Shown: positions 34,897 to 47,372, counted from the stretch's first letter. The stretch: DNA of 64,000 nucleotides from Trifolium pratense (GCF_020283565.1 NC_060060.1:37696001-37760000); one strand, 5' to 3'. The notes: generated by a model not told the origin, from the sequence alone. Numbers and translations are program-made.

Positions 34897-36618
34897 GTTT
34901 AGATAAATCTGCTACTACCTTTTTAGTCAAAGTAATACAAAGCCGGCGTGACTGCTGCAACTTTTTGGCATCTCTGGATTATGAAATGGGATTTCAAAAC
35001 TTTCCCATTTTAAGTTTCGTAAGAAAAAAGTGGAGCCTGGCAAAACCTTCACCAATTATAGACCTATTTGACAAAACAACATAGGAGTATTAGCTAAGGA
35101 AAGTAACAAAAATATCATGTTAGATTTAAGTTTAACTTTACTAAAATCATGAAACAAAGGTGGCCATAAGTAAAAAAATGGGGAAAGAAAATATTCTCAA
35201 CTTTAAGCATAAGGCATAGCCAATAAATATTACCAAGTTCAACCAACTACAACATACAACATAGTCCCTATTTAGAAAAACAACTTATTTTGCAGCTTAT
35301 AGCATACTCCCTCCATCCCAAATTACAAGTAAAAATGGGTCAAAGAAACTTGATGCATCAAATACATCAACTTTCTTTTACCAATTTTTGCTTATGTCAT
35401 ATGTTTAAAACCAAATTTTTAATATTACTTAATTATTTGTTAATCTTCATCTTTTAACGTCATATTCCAAAAAATAACAAAAAAAAACTTAAGTATTGTT
35501 CAGGTTAGAGATCAAACTTGAATATTTTTATTGAGAATTTAATTTTAAACTCACTCTAAAATTGAGAATTTTATTTTTAATTTAAAATTTTAATTAAAAA
35601 AATGACGAACCAATTTTATTGAGAATTTTTATTTTTAAATATTAGATAAATAATACGCAATTCTTTAATTTTCATGTGTTAAATATGACTCTTGAAGTCA
35701 TACATATCAATCACTAAAAACATCACCAACCAATTATGAAGTTTAAATTAAAAAAATTAAAATATTAATATTAATAAATCATACATAATCCCTTAATTCT
35801 CATGTGTTAAATATGATTTTTAAAGTCATGCATAATCACCAAAAACACCCACAAACAATTATTATATGCATAACACCGTCAATATATACTCTTGTGCATA
35901 TTATAGAAGAAACAAAAAGAGTTAACTCTCATGCCTAAGACCGTCAATTGGTCGATACATTAATTTATTCTTTTTTTTTTTTGAAAAATAGTTTATTCTT
36001 CTTAATTTTCATGTAACACTACTTGCATAATTATTTATTCGATCTTTTTTTTTTTGAAGGATATTTATTCGATCTTTTATTTCTGTTCATATTTTCTTTT
36101 GTATTTTTTCTCCTTTCTTTCATTTTTTTGCACACCAACGAAATACATTGCTACTATGAATACAAACACACACATAAATATATATAATACTATTAAAATA
36201 AATTTATGTTCATCTAATATTTATACATATTTTGTATATGTTGCTAAAAAATATTTGGCACCCCTTTAAATATGAGGCCTCAGACAGTCTTCCATCTTAA
36301 ACTGTGCTTAAGGTCGCCACTTCTTATGGGTATTTATTATACAAGTTTATTTTATTTTCATATACATGTTAAACTATTTGTTTGTGTCTACCGTGATTTT
36401 ATTCACAACCATGGCTACTATGTCTATGAATTTTATGTCATCCATAAATTATTTATTTTATCATATTTTTTCATTTTAGGCAGGCGCATACGTTAGTTTT
36501 GCGTTAAAAATATTGTCACTCGCTACTTAGAGTGCAAAAAAGTGCTCGCATCCTACTCCTAGAAAGAGAGAAGGTTAATTTGGTCATTTTAAGAGGTGAC
36601 TGAGGAAACCCAGGAGGT
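34897..36618. other. AT-rich spacer with a Stowaway fragment
   Basis: A Stowaway-like 5' end (ACTCCCTCCATCCCAAATTA) lies at about 35308-35330, with no matching right end found. The rest is AT-rich and contains related short motifs near 35640-35690 and 35770-35830 (AATTCTCATGTGTTAAATATG). No gene seen. Confidence 0.45.
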
Positions 36619-36620
36619 GC

Positions 36621-36721
36621 GAAAACATGGATTCAACAAATAAAAGAAAAAAAAACATATTTGTCTTTGTGAAAACATGGATTCAACAAATAAAAGAAAA
36701 AAAAAACATATTTGTCTTTGT
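36621..36721. repeat. exact tandem duplication, 50 bp x 2
   Basis: GAAAACATGGATTCAACAAA...TTGTCTTTGT occurs at 36621-36670 and again at 36671-36721. The only difference is one extra A in a homopolymer, so the event is recent. Confidence 0.95.
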
Positions 36722-36869
36722 GTTGGGCTTTAGCCCATGTGCCCACGTGACAAGTGTGTACGCGAGGTGCGTGTGTGTTTGTTAAAGTGAGGCAATTACG
36801 TTAACAGTGTGCGATGAACACAAAAGGGTTCCGCAAGAGTAACACAGAGCAGAGAGCATAGCAATTTTA

Positions 36870-37436
36870 CAGAAATGATATCTGGACACAATCCTCTAAC
36901 AAAAATACAACATTACTGTTCATAAATACCTACTTTTTCTTTTATTAAAAAAAAAAAAGAAAAAAAAAGCAGAGTTTTCTCTCTCCTCCATTCTTGCTTT
37001 CTTCCTCGTTCTTCATCTGGCGGCCACCAACAACATCGAAAGAAGGTTCTCAACGAGGAAAAAAAATAGATACACGGGGAAGAAGACCGTGGTGAAGATG
37101 GTGTGGCGGCGGCGGTTGATGTCGGAGATCGGTCGGGGGAGAAATGAGAGAGACGGAGAGACCTAAAGGGTGTTGAGAGAGATGAGAAAGATCGGAGAAG
37201 ATGGTGTGGCCAGCGTGTGTCTCCGGTGAGAGGAAGATCGGAGAAGATGAGAAAGATTAGTGGGTAAACAAGAAGATGTTCAGGGAAAAAAAACAGTAAG
37301 GAAATATAAAAAAAAAACACAAGGAAGAAGAAGGGGTTAGAATTACTAAGTTGTCCTTGTTCACATACGAAAATTACAACTTTACCCCTAAATGTTGTAT
37401 TTTTGTTGGACTTTAAATGTCTGAATAACATTTCTG
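36870..37436. mobile_element. MULE-like element, 567 bp, 9-bp target duplication
   Basis: Ends are CAGAAATGATATCTGGACAC and, inverted, CAGAAATGTTATTCAGACAT. A further inner match (AACAAAAATACAACATT) also occurs at both ends. GCAATTTTA is duplicated exactly at 36861-36869 and 37437-37445. The interior (about 36990-37250) is G/C-rich compared with its surroundings (GGTGTGGCGGCGGCGGTTGA). A 175-aa minus-strand ORF (36913-37440) spans almost the whole element and reads as low-complexity Ser/Pro/Phe. The interior may be a captured gene fragment; no transposase is seen. Confidence 0.82.
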
Positions 37437-37445
37437 GCAATTTTA

Positions 37446-38110
37446 TACCTGTATAATGAAATCATTTCTATGCTTATGTGTACTCATTTATTATTATTTT
37501 TTTTTGTTACAGTTATATATGTACTCATTTAAAACATATATTGAGTAGATAAACTCCACAAATTTTTATTAAAATTCAAAAAATGTAGTTATGTATTCAG
37601 ACTATTGAAATTCAACGGTTTTTTTAAAAATTTGTCCTATGTTCAATTGAAGTTATCAGAAAAAGTATCAAACGATTTTGAATTTTTATAAAAATTAGTG
37701 GAGTTGATCTACTCAATGAGATATTTGAATTCAACGGTTGGATTGAAGAAATATAATGCCGATATCGAGTTATTAAGCGGAGTAAGACGAATACAAATTT
37801 TACAAAATTCACCGTTGGATTGAAAGCTTATATCGTATAGATCATCCATGTTAAATTTTACAAAAATCTAAAATCGTTTGATATGTTATTGAGACCGATG
37901 AAGATTAATGGTTTATGTGTTTTTATTGAATACCGTTAATCTTGATCTATCTCAAAAACATATCAAACAATTTTAGACTTTTATACAATTCAACATAGAT
38001 GATCTATACGATATAAGCTTTCAATCCAACGGTGGATTTTGTAAAATTTGTATCGTTAAAGCGTTATTGAGCGGTGTAACATTACTCAAATATTACACCG
38101 GTGTAATTTG
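37446..38110. repeat. fold-back element related to 27.8-28.1 kb
   Basis: ATACAAATTTTACAAAATTC (37791) pairs with GATTTTGTAAAATTTGTAT near 38035-38053. The arms extend about 110 bp and include CCGTTGGATTGAAAGCTTAT. The same arm sequence (CAATCCAACGGTGGATTTTG) and the interior GATATGTTATTGAGA also occur in the element at about 27818-28051. Confidence 0.7.
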
Positions 38111-38117
38111 ATCCTCC

Positions 38118-38119
<2 letters not shown>

Positions 38120-38182
<63 letters not shown>
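38120..38182. repeat. (TA)n microsatellite
   Basis: Uninterrupted TA tract that directly abuts the Stowaway element at 38183. Confidence 0.95.
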
Positions 38183-38183
<1 letters not shown>

Positions 38184-38477
38184 TCCCTCCGGTCCTTTTT
38201 ATAAGGAACACTTAGGGGAAAAAGTTTGGTCCTTTTTATAAGAAACTTTGACCAATTTTCAAATGTTTTAAATGTTCAATTTCACTTATGCCCTTATTTA
38301 TTATGAGAGAAAATTTAAAAATAAGTAAGTTAGTTGAATAAAGAGTAATTAAATAAGGGTATACATGGAATAAATTAAAATTTATAAGAGCATTAAATGA
38401 AAATAACTATGTTAAATGTGTTTCATTGGTCTGTGTGATTTTTTCAAAGTGTTCCTTATAATAAGGACCGGAGGGAG
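38183..38477. mobile_element. Stowaway MITE, 295 bp
   Basis: CTCCCTCCGGTCCTTTTTAT at the left and CTCCCTCCGGTCCTTATTAT (inverted) at the right share ~30 bp of near-perfect terminal repeat. TA flanks both ends (38181-38182 and 38478-38479). Confidence 0.92.
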
Positions 38478-38499
38478 TATATATTAAGTACAACTTTTG

Positions 38500-40202
38500 T
38501 AAATCAAACCAAGACAATGCCGGAAAAATATGCTAATAATTTTAAAAATATTCTACATTAATGAAAAGTTTAATTTAGCTTCTTCAACAAATAATAATGA
38601 ATAGTTGGTTTAAATTTATAGTTGTTTTAGCAATTGAAATATATATATATATATATATTTTTATTTTTGGGTAATTTTTTTTGTTTTCTTGTAACATATA
38701 TATTCTTACTTTGTTGTCTTCAACACATTAACTAATTCATTGATTGGTTCGGCGGTGACCAAAATTGATTATGCAATAATTGATTTTGATATAATTGGTT
38801 TTGGTTAAAAGTAAGTTGAGCTAAAAATGATTTATGTTTGTATGCATTTAAATAGAAGTGATTTTTGTCAATTTATGTTTAGAATCGATTTCACATTAAC
38901 CATCCAAACACATTAAAAGATGACAAACTAACGTTTGACACTTTTGGACATGCGTTTTCCAATTCCAACGCGAAACCAAACGTACGCAAGTAACTTAGTA
39001 TTAATTTTCTGCACTTCAGTCAACAAAAGATTTAACCGGTTCTTCTGTCAAGACACACAGACGGTTATCAAATTTAGTCAAGGAAGTGAAGTAGAAGAAA
39101 GGGGAAGACCAATGAACAATGAACATCAAACAAGAAAACAATTGTCCGTAAAACAAGAAAACAATTGCTTCTTGCTTTTGCTCCTTCCTTTTTTGTTTAG
39201 GGTCTTCTTGCCTATTGTCTGTAAAACGAAAACAATGAATATCAAACAAAATAGATTAAAAAAAAAATCTTTTCATATTGCAACATAGAAAAAATTTCAT
39301 CATGAATTTTTACGAGCATCGCTTCTATTTCAACCACAGTCTTTTGACTCGTTTCTTTATACGAAAGGCCGTGGTTGAAATAGATGCTTACCTACAATAT
39401 GACAATGGACCGAACATTACGTGTTTATAATACCAAACGGACTCCATCTTATTACAAAAAAGGCGGTTTTGTCCTGTCCTGATTTGTATGATTGGCAAAT
39501 GATAATTGAAATTTGGAAAGGAAAGGAAACCACATGTAGCTGGTGTATTTCTCTTTGGCGTGGTGGTTACGCCAATCAAATATAAACCGGCGAACATAAT
39601 AACTCTCATGTAGAACTGTCCTTAAGGGTAATATCGAAATAATAAAAAGCCAGCTCAAGAACTTGTATCTCTTTATATATTGTTATAGATTATATCAAAA
39701 TTACTTTTTTGATAGTGGAAAAACATGGAAAACAAAACATGACCCGCCCTGCTCAAACCCCACTCCAGTAGCATCAGGAGAAGTGATAAAGAAGGGGATT
39801 CCAGGAGAAACCGTTCTCGGTTCCTTTCTTAGCTAAGGCATCAACATATTGATTGCCTTTTATCAACAAGTAAAGCAACTCATTTTCAAAGCAAATCTGA
39901 ACTGATCTTGAATGCAATGAACAATGGAGGAATCAGAGTGAAATGGTTGGCCGGGCCATTGTCATGTAAATTTTTATAATTTTAAAAAATAAATAGAAAT
40001 CTGCATATTGGATACACTGTTTTTTAACTGCATGCATGCCTTAAATACAACCTTAGGAAAATAAATAACTATATACTATCTACCAGCAACCCACAAAATC
40101 ATTATAAATCCATATGATCTTGTTATACATTGAGTGGGAAAACTTGGGCTTTTGGCTCTTGACTCCGCACGTCAGAATTTTCAGACTATATTGCGAACTA
40201 TG
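38500..40202. other. spacer downstream of THO6
   Basis: AT-rich with a short (TA)n at 38640-38659. Around 38760-38990 it resembles the ends of the PIF-like element at 54435 (AATTGATTTTGATATAATTG; CGCGAAACCAAACGTACG) but no intact copy is seen. A short hairpin lies at 39316-39388. No gene recognised; the last part should hold the THO6 3' UTR. Confidence 0.45.
39316..39388. repeat. short hairpin
   Basis: GCATCGCTTCTATTTCAACCAC (39316 on) and GTGGTTGAAATAGATGC (39371 on) form a stem with a perfect 13-bp core and ~35-nt loop. Confidence 0.5.
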
Positions 40203-43200
40203 CTAAAGACATTGGCAATGAAATGTACACATGTGGCTGCCAAATTGCGAGATAACATCCACAAGACATCCGTAACCTCCAACAGCAATAACCTGAAACA
40301 AACAGCATCGACCAAATAATTAAAATAAATCAGGCAGTAGGAGCCATGCAGTAAGCTTGAGCTGAATAGTTGGTATTCTAAACAAAGGTTCTAAAAATAC
40401 CCCTGCTGGATGTAAGGAGATAGAAAAAGCTGACGGAGGAGCACATGGTATTTGTGAAAGGATCACACCGTTCATGTCAAAGCGATTGAGTATAGGATCT
40501 GCACCAACTGTCAGAATCTGAAATGCAAAAATTAACAACGATAATGAGATAGCTACAATAACAGTGACACACACACACCATGGACATTATAAGAACATCT
40601 AATGTGTCAATATTCAAAAGAGGCCAACAATTCTTACATGACAGACAGGGATGATAAATGAAATTTTAAAATATTTATGGTAGACAGAGGAGGAAAATGC
40701 ACGAGCCAATTGCATCAGAAAAACATAAAAGCCAACGATAAAAAGATATAAAGAGATAGATCAAGGGTGCTGAAACATGAATCTACATAACCATCATCCA
40801 AAACTTGGTCTTTTTCTAGATCCCCTATCCTTGCTTTTTGAAGTTAATATTAAATTTTGACCCAATAAATTGACACCATTATCAAGCATACCAGTCCATC
40901 ACAGATGTATTAAATTAATATTACAAATAAGAACGAAATGCAAATTCACTCCCCTCACAGCCTCCCTTCCCCACAAAAAACAAAAACAAAAAGAGCATGC
41001 AACAAATTGACACCTTATATGCACAAAATATAGTCAATTTTAATCAATCTGGGAGAAGACACTCAATCAAATCGTTGAAGATTTTCTGAAATTCAAAGAA
41101 TTACTAGTCTATAGAGACATTACATTATGAACCTAGAAAAAGAAGAGATAAAAGGAGGGAGAAAGAGCTGCCCCGCTAATGTATATAAAAGGCCTTATTT
41201 TAAGGTTAATGATAGTGCAGATCTTTGTGAGAGGATATTGATAACTTTTTTATGCATCTGATTTTGGCAACTTATCTTTATGTCTTTCTCCCGAGTCCTA
41301 AGGCTACCATGATCAGAGACTATGACAATGTTCAAAACAACTGAAACAAGAGCTATAGCCAACTAACCTGATTATTGTCAAATAACATGTCTTGTACAGA
41401 GGCTTGTGTGGAGAAATTTAATGTGCACTCTGAAGCAGGAAGGTTCCAAAGTGATATATTACGTCCACTACTGCATGCCTGTAGAATGGTGACAATGGTG
41501 CCATAACTAATCACAGAACTAGGAAGAATAACAAACACACTATATTCCCAACCATTGTATGCATTTCACTAGATTGGATATAGATAAAGAACAGTCTTAA
41601 CACGTGAAGATTATTCTGACCAGAAATATGTGATTATTATTGATGGAATAGAAAGAAAAAACAATAGCAAAACTAGCTTGTGCATATAATAACAATAGTA
41701 ACTGCATAGACCAAAGAAATTTGTATCATAACTACCAAAGTGTTTTCCCAGTCTTACTTATTAGTGTTGTCAAATGGCAGTTATAACAGCATTATAGCAG
41801 TATAGCGTAGCATAACTATTTGAGATAGTAGATTCCAAAAGGAAAATAAATTAAAAGCACAATCATTATCTGATATCCATTCTCATAACTTCATATGATC
41901 TGCATCCGTAGGTACACCCAGTAGTGATCAACATATTGTCTGAACATTCATGTTCCTTTTACTAGAGTGGCACAAGTAAATCATAAATATTAGGGAAGGG
42001 GTAAGGATTACAAAATAATAATAGATATCCCTTACCAACCAGCTCTCACTTGCATCTAAAGCAACAGAGCCAACCCATGAAACAGGTCCTTTTAACTTCA
42101 AATGTTTTGCTGGATCAATCACTTGGACACACTTTCCACTTTTGCAATCTAGTAAATATAATAAAATAAGTCACAATAATATATATAACACAATAATATA
42201 TGTAACCAATTTATTTACTTAAAAATAATAATATGCTTTATGTAGTTTGTTCTTGTCTAATAACTGGTGCAAAAAAGTTAGTAATAATACCCCAAATTCG
42301 TGTTGTCCCGTCCTCCGAACCTGTTATGATCTGAACATCGTTCAAAAGGAACCAAGTTAAAATCTCAGGTCAACACATTGTGTGTGGGAAGATAAGAAGT
42401 ATGATTACCATGAAAAAGAGAAATAGAAACAGTAAAGATGCTTTAGAAGTCAGGGTTTAAAAATTTCATCCCATATATCTCTTAACAATAACCACCATGA
42501 AGTCAAAAGGACAGAAAGTATAAGGTTAAGAATCAAGACCTGATTGGATGAGTTGCGGGCATCAATACAATGCAAGTAATCAGAATGACCCTTGAATACC
42601 ATTTTTAATTTACCAGTTTCCTAGAAACATTAAACTTGTTAAACCAGCATCAACAGAGATTTAATTATAAATCAAGTTATCATGGGAAACTTAACACACT
42701 TAAATTAAATTCACCCTAAATACATACCACATCCCAGCAATATGCACAAGAATCGCCAGACGCAGCAAAAACAGATCCCACCTACAGTTAAATAAAAAAT
42801 AAAGGCACCAACTCAATCACAAAATAACGAGGAAAAAAAACATTGTGACAAAGCCAAAATGTGACAAACCTGAGTATTAATGGCAATAGCATTATTCTCA
42901 GGGAGAGGTGAAAGTGAACCCCAAGGACCTCTGAAAGACAACATTATGTGGGCATATTGAGGATAATCAGAAAACCCAAAATAGAGAATCAAAGGAAATG
43001 CAGATACTATATAACAAAGTGTAACATCATATAAGATAAACAATAAATTTCCAACATCCAAGTTTATCAGCAAATCAATAAATTATTTTGTTGGATGCAA
43101 TAAATAATAATTATTTTGTTGGATGCAATAGAGGAGTATACTATGATCAGATAAATAGAGGAGTATACTCAGATCAGATAATATACAGGAAAAGTGAACA

Positions 43201-45912
43201 AATAACTGAAAAGTCAAGAAGGAAACGTCATCCCCTACTTCTGTAGTAGTTAAAGAAAATAACTACCCAATAAAGCTAAAAGTATGCATTAATTCTCTAA
43301 ACACTCACTTATGTTGAGGATTTACCACATCAAGGATAGGCTTGATATCATTTCCTGAAATATGAAGGGATAGCATATGTTGAACAAATCACCAATCCAA
43401 AAGTAAAAATAAGAAACATGTATGGACATTGAAAAAGCGAAGGTGAACACCACAACTCCTTAATCAAATCAAATGCACAAGTTAAAACCCCTGCTGTGTC
43501 ACATTAATTATGTTGATATCAACTTATACTTATAAATTCTTTAAGAAAATGAGATGTAATTAAACTGTAAGATGATGGGATTCTTATTGACTTATCCTTT
43601 TATGAGACTTATAGCCTTTTTCTGGGAGATGGGAGGGAAAGGGAAGGATAGAGGAAGTGGTTGGGTTGATAGCCCCCATGCCCCACCTTGCACGGGTGGC
43701 TTTTTCTACACAAAACTAAAACTATCCTATATGGAGGACCTCAAAAAATGTATTGCGGGAGGATTTTGGAAAGCTCTCCGAATCATTCTACTCTATTTAT
43801 AATACTCTCAACAAAAATAAAAATACCAATCATAAATATTCTCCCCCCCCCCCCCCCCCCCCCTCCTCTTTAATATCCCCCTTTCAAACAAGCTGAAACA
43901 TTCCTCTAAAAACAAAGCCATAATGTACGGTGTTATTGGTTTGTAATCTGTACGTGTTGTATTACATAAGTAGTTGACCTGAAATATTGGTATAAATAGG
44001 AGTAACAGGTTGGTGCTTTATCTCACATGATTGCTTTTTCATGATATTACTCGAGCTGAATTTCTCTCTTCCACCTTTTCCATCTTTACTCTAAATTCTA
44101 AAGGAACATCATATATCAATTCTTATTAACCCTTTGCAATTTGATGTTGAATATTTAAATATGCAATTACCAGATTTAGTCGGACTATGAAAATGAATAA
44201 ACCCAAGGCCAGTCTCGATATAAAAAAGAAAAGCTTGCAAGTTAAAATAAAATACTGATTTGTCTTGAGCTAAAAATTTTAGGTGTAGCATAAACATATA
44301 CTCTTCATGCAACAATTAAGGAGAGAAAAAAGAATAGATGTAAGTTGCTTCAGAGATATAAAAGAGATTAAATTGGATGAGCTAGCTAATTTGGATTTCA
44401 ACCACAAATGTAACATATTATGACCTTCTGAAGAAATATTATATTTTGAGCTTGTAAGTTCGTTCCATCTCCATCCTCGAATCCGCCCATCATCACCACA
44501 ACTGTGAAGTGAAACTACTGTCAGATGTTATGCCAAATGGTAAACTAAACACTCACAAACTAGTCCATCACGCAAATAATTCCTTCAAAACCATAATACT
44601 AAACGCAAAACACTGAAGAGCATGATGAACAAAAAAAAGAACTTCAAATATACTAACTTCAAATTTCTAAAATCAGAATGGTAATGCGAAAACACAAATA
44701 CCATGTTCCATTATTTTAGTCTGCATCTACATATAAAAACTATATGAATGTAGATAGGTAGCCTAGTGTAGAACTAGTTAATCATAGGAAATGATAGAAG
44801 CAATCACGCAAACACATATAACCACTCCAATAAAATGTAAAAACTATATGAATGTGGACAGGTATCCTATTGTAGAACTAGTTCATCATAAGAACGCACA
44901 AGGAGAAAAACATAGGGATGAGTAATATAGTACTAGTTTGAACCTCAGCAACAATGCATTTTCATCATCACCATAGAATTTGACATCATATGCAGGTCCA
45001 TGATGCCCTTGAAAGAAGCAATCTGGCTCAGCCAATAAACTACACCAATCACATTCCAAGTGAAAAGTGAAAACACAGTTAAACCCTAATGATAATAATA
45101 ATACAATAATACTCAGAAACTAAACTACTAATAGATATGGGCAAACCACCAGTTTGGTCCCCAGAAAATGTATCGAAATTGCAAATACATCCCTAGTGTC
45201 TTTTGCGATAGTAATAATATGGACTAAATTAACCAACAAAAAAACACATTTGGGGATTAAATTGGCTACCTAGAAACAAATTCAATGACTAATAAAAGAG
45301 ACATTTATGGATGTGTTTGCAATTTCGATACATTAAAGACTAATGTGCTATGAAGCACGGCACCAGACACGTCGACACCGACAATAATTTGAGAAAATGA
45401 ATTAATTCAATGTAATCACAAGTGTCAGTGTCCGACACAGGACACACCTATTCCAAGGAGTGTCTGTGTTTCATAGCTAATGTGACGGTCAGTTACCCTT
45501 TCGAGGACCAAAACGGTGGTTTGACCGATAAATAACAATAAATCAAGAAGAAAAAAAAAATTCTAAATGCAAACTTACTTATCCTCATCAGTATTGATAA
45601 AACCAAATGGCTGCAACAAATACAAATACAATGAAATAAGAAATTATAGTTTCAGCTTAAAAAAACAAATCATAAACAAAAAAATAGCAGTGTGCATACA
45701 TTTTTGAGCTTGGAAGCAGAGATGGTAGAAGGGATGGAGTAAGAGGCGATGGAACCGTCACTGGAAGCAACGATGAGAGAGTTGAGATTAGGGGTTTGAG
45801 ATTGAGATGGAGCCCAAGCTGTTCTGAAAACGGTTTGTGTTTGAATCTCTCTTTCCTTCAATAGGGTTTCTCTGTATGCATCTTCGTCCCAGTTTGTGGC
45901 GTCACCCAACAT
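40203..45912 (-). CDS. THO6: THO complex subunit 6 / DWA1-type WD40 protein, 13 exons, 376 aa
   Basis: Nuclear WD40 protein of the THO/TREX mRNA-export complex; the Arabidopsis orthologue is also known as DWA1, a DDB1-CUL4 substrate receptor that dampens ABA responses. Exons (complement): 45700-45912, 45579-45610, 44944-45039, 44425-44501, 43309-43354, 42870-42930, 42728-42781, 42540-42620, 42291-42330, 42036-42148, 41368-41478, 40401-40517, 40203-40292. All are GT-AG and in frame. The protein starts MLGDATNWDEDAYRETLLKE. Family landmarks are VFRTAWAP, HHGPAYDVKFYG, GDDGRIRGW, HKGPWGSLSPLPE, GDSCAYCWDV, FKGHSDYLH, GSEDGTTRIWDCKSGKC (a DWD-like box), ISLWNLPASEC and SLHPAGVIAVGGYG. It ends SHMCTFHCQCL. 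Identification rests on close recall of the Arabidopsis protein At2g19430. No missing repeat was noted. Confidence 0.93.
43078..43175. repeat. small tandem duplications in a THO6 intron
   Basis: ATTATTTTGTTGGATGCAAT occurs twice (about 43082 and 43112). ATAGAGGAGTATACT, followed by ATGATCAGATAA or CAGATCAGATAA, also occurs twice (43128 on). Confidence 0.75.
43843..43863. repeat. poly-C run of 21
   Basis: Uninterrupted C tract in the THO6 intron between exons 4 and 5, adjoining a G/A-rich repeat-like segment (43615-43660). Length may be unreliable in the assembly. Confidence 0.85.
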
Positions 45913-46900
45913 TGTACCTCACTCTCACTCGTATAAAAAGTTTCTTTTCTTTCTTCAACCTTTGTGTTTTTTGGTTCAAGCTATGCATTTAACGATGACG
46001 TTTCATATAGCGTGATTAAATCATACACTTTTTATGATTTTTTTTTGTTTTTTTTTTGGGATGATAATCGCTTTTTATAATAGTAATCATAATCAAACAC
46101 AAAATGACTTCTATATTTTCTTAAAAATCATGTAATAAATAATCTCAAAACTAATTTATATAAAAATTACTTTTAATTTAATTTATAATAAATGGACACT
46201 TTATGAAAGACGTTCAACTAAGAGTCCTTTTGGTCTAGAGTTTAGACCAAGATTTAAGTTCCGTTTGTTTCAGCTTTAAAAAATAGATTTTTTTTGTATT
46301 TTTGAAAATAAATTTTCTAAAATTGATTTTTAAAATATTACAAGTTTTTATATATTCGTTTTTTCTAAATTGAAACACTAATTTTGACACAATATAATAT
46401 AAACACACATTGTTGAAGATCAAAACATAGTCAAAATCACAATTTTTCAAAAAGTTGCATTTCAAAAATGATTTTTATGAAAATCTATTTGAAATAGCTT
46501 CGAAATTAAGTGATTTTTCGAAATTAAGTGATTTTTCGAAATTTTGATATCCATAAAAAGGTTCAATAAAATGATCAAATACCTAAAATCACATTTTAAG
46601 AATAACTATTCAAACCAAATTTTCATTTGAAGCTTTTCTAAAAAAATTCTTTGTTTTTTTTTATATGCATAAAAAAAAAACTATTTTAAAAAGTTTCTTT
46701 GTAATTTTTTTTATACAAAATTATGTAACACTACAAGAATCAATTTTAAAAAAATCTATAAGAATCGGTCCCTTAATTTAAATTCATTAATCAATTTCGG
46801 TATTTTCCTTCATTCTTTCCATCCAAACAGATCATAAAGAAATAAAAACATTTCCATTCATTTGGATGCCTTACAAAGTGTCTCAAAGACATTATATAAT
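45913..46900. other. THO6 promoter side and AT-rich spacer
   Basis: Likely 5' UTR and promoter of THO6 from 45913 up, then AT-rich sequence with AAATTAAGTGATTTTTCG repeated in tandem at about 46503 and 46521. No gene. Confidence 0.45.
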
Positions 46901-46901
46901 A

Positions 46902-47360
46902 CTCCCTCCGTCCCAAAATATAAGACATAGTTGACCACAACACGTATGCCAATGCACAACTTTGATCACTAATATATTTAATTGTCTATTTGTAAAAAGA
47001 GGAGTGCTAGCAACACACTCTTTAACAAACATATTCTAACACACTCTCTTCTATTGGTTAAAATTTATATGGGTCCCATAAAAGTTATATGGGTGCACAT
47101 TTTTTTATGGGACCCATGTGAATTTCAACCAATAAAAGAGAGTGTGTTGGAGTGTATTTGTTAAAGAGTGTGTTGCTAGCATTATTCTTTGTAAAAATTA
47201 TAAAAACTTGATATTTTGAAAATACTCATCAAAACAAATCAAACAAGATCTTATATGCTAATATTTACATTTATATGTTATTAGAAAAAATACGGTCAAA
47301 ACAAGATGAATGAATAATACATTTAGTCAAAGTAGCTCTTATATATTGGGACGGATGGAG
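46902..47360. mobile_element. Stowaway MITE interrupted by a second MITE
   Basis: Left end CTCCCTCCGTCCCAAAATAT and right end (inverted) CTCCATCCGTCCCAATATAT are flanked by TA (46900-46901 and 47361-47362). Without the 189-bp insert and its duplicated 10 bp, the element is about 260 bp. Confidence 0.88.
46999..47187. mobile_element. nested MULE-like MITE, 189 bp, 10-bp target duplication
   Basis: Ends GAGGAGTGCTAGCAACACAC and (inverted) GAATAATGCTAGCAACACAC match for over 60 bp. TTTGTAAAAA is duplicated exactly at 46989-46998 and 47188-47197. It sits inside the Stowaway at 46902-47360. Confidence 0.92.
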
Positions 47361-47372
47361 TACTATTTTTTT

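Noticed and set aside
30784..34960. Array ORFs as a family of secreted proline-rich proteins
   Set aside because: The frames follow from purine bias and recent duplication; no promoter, intron or homologue is evident. Kept only as a low-interest finding.
36913..37440. 175-aa minus-strand ORF as a gene
   Set aside because: It runs from inside the MULE-like element into its right target duplication and is low-complexity.
38935..39288. 117-aa plus-strand ORF
   Set aside because: Contains simple repeats (AAACAAGAAAACAATTG twice) and no family features.
43572..43873. Plus-strand ORFs in a THO6 intron
   Set aside because: Antisense to an intron, in repeat-like sequence with a poly-C run.
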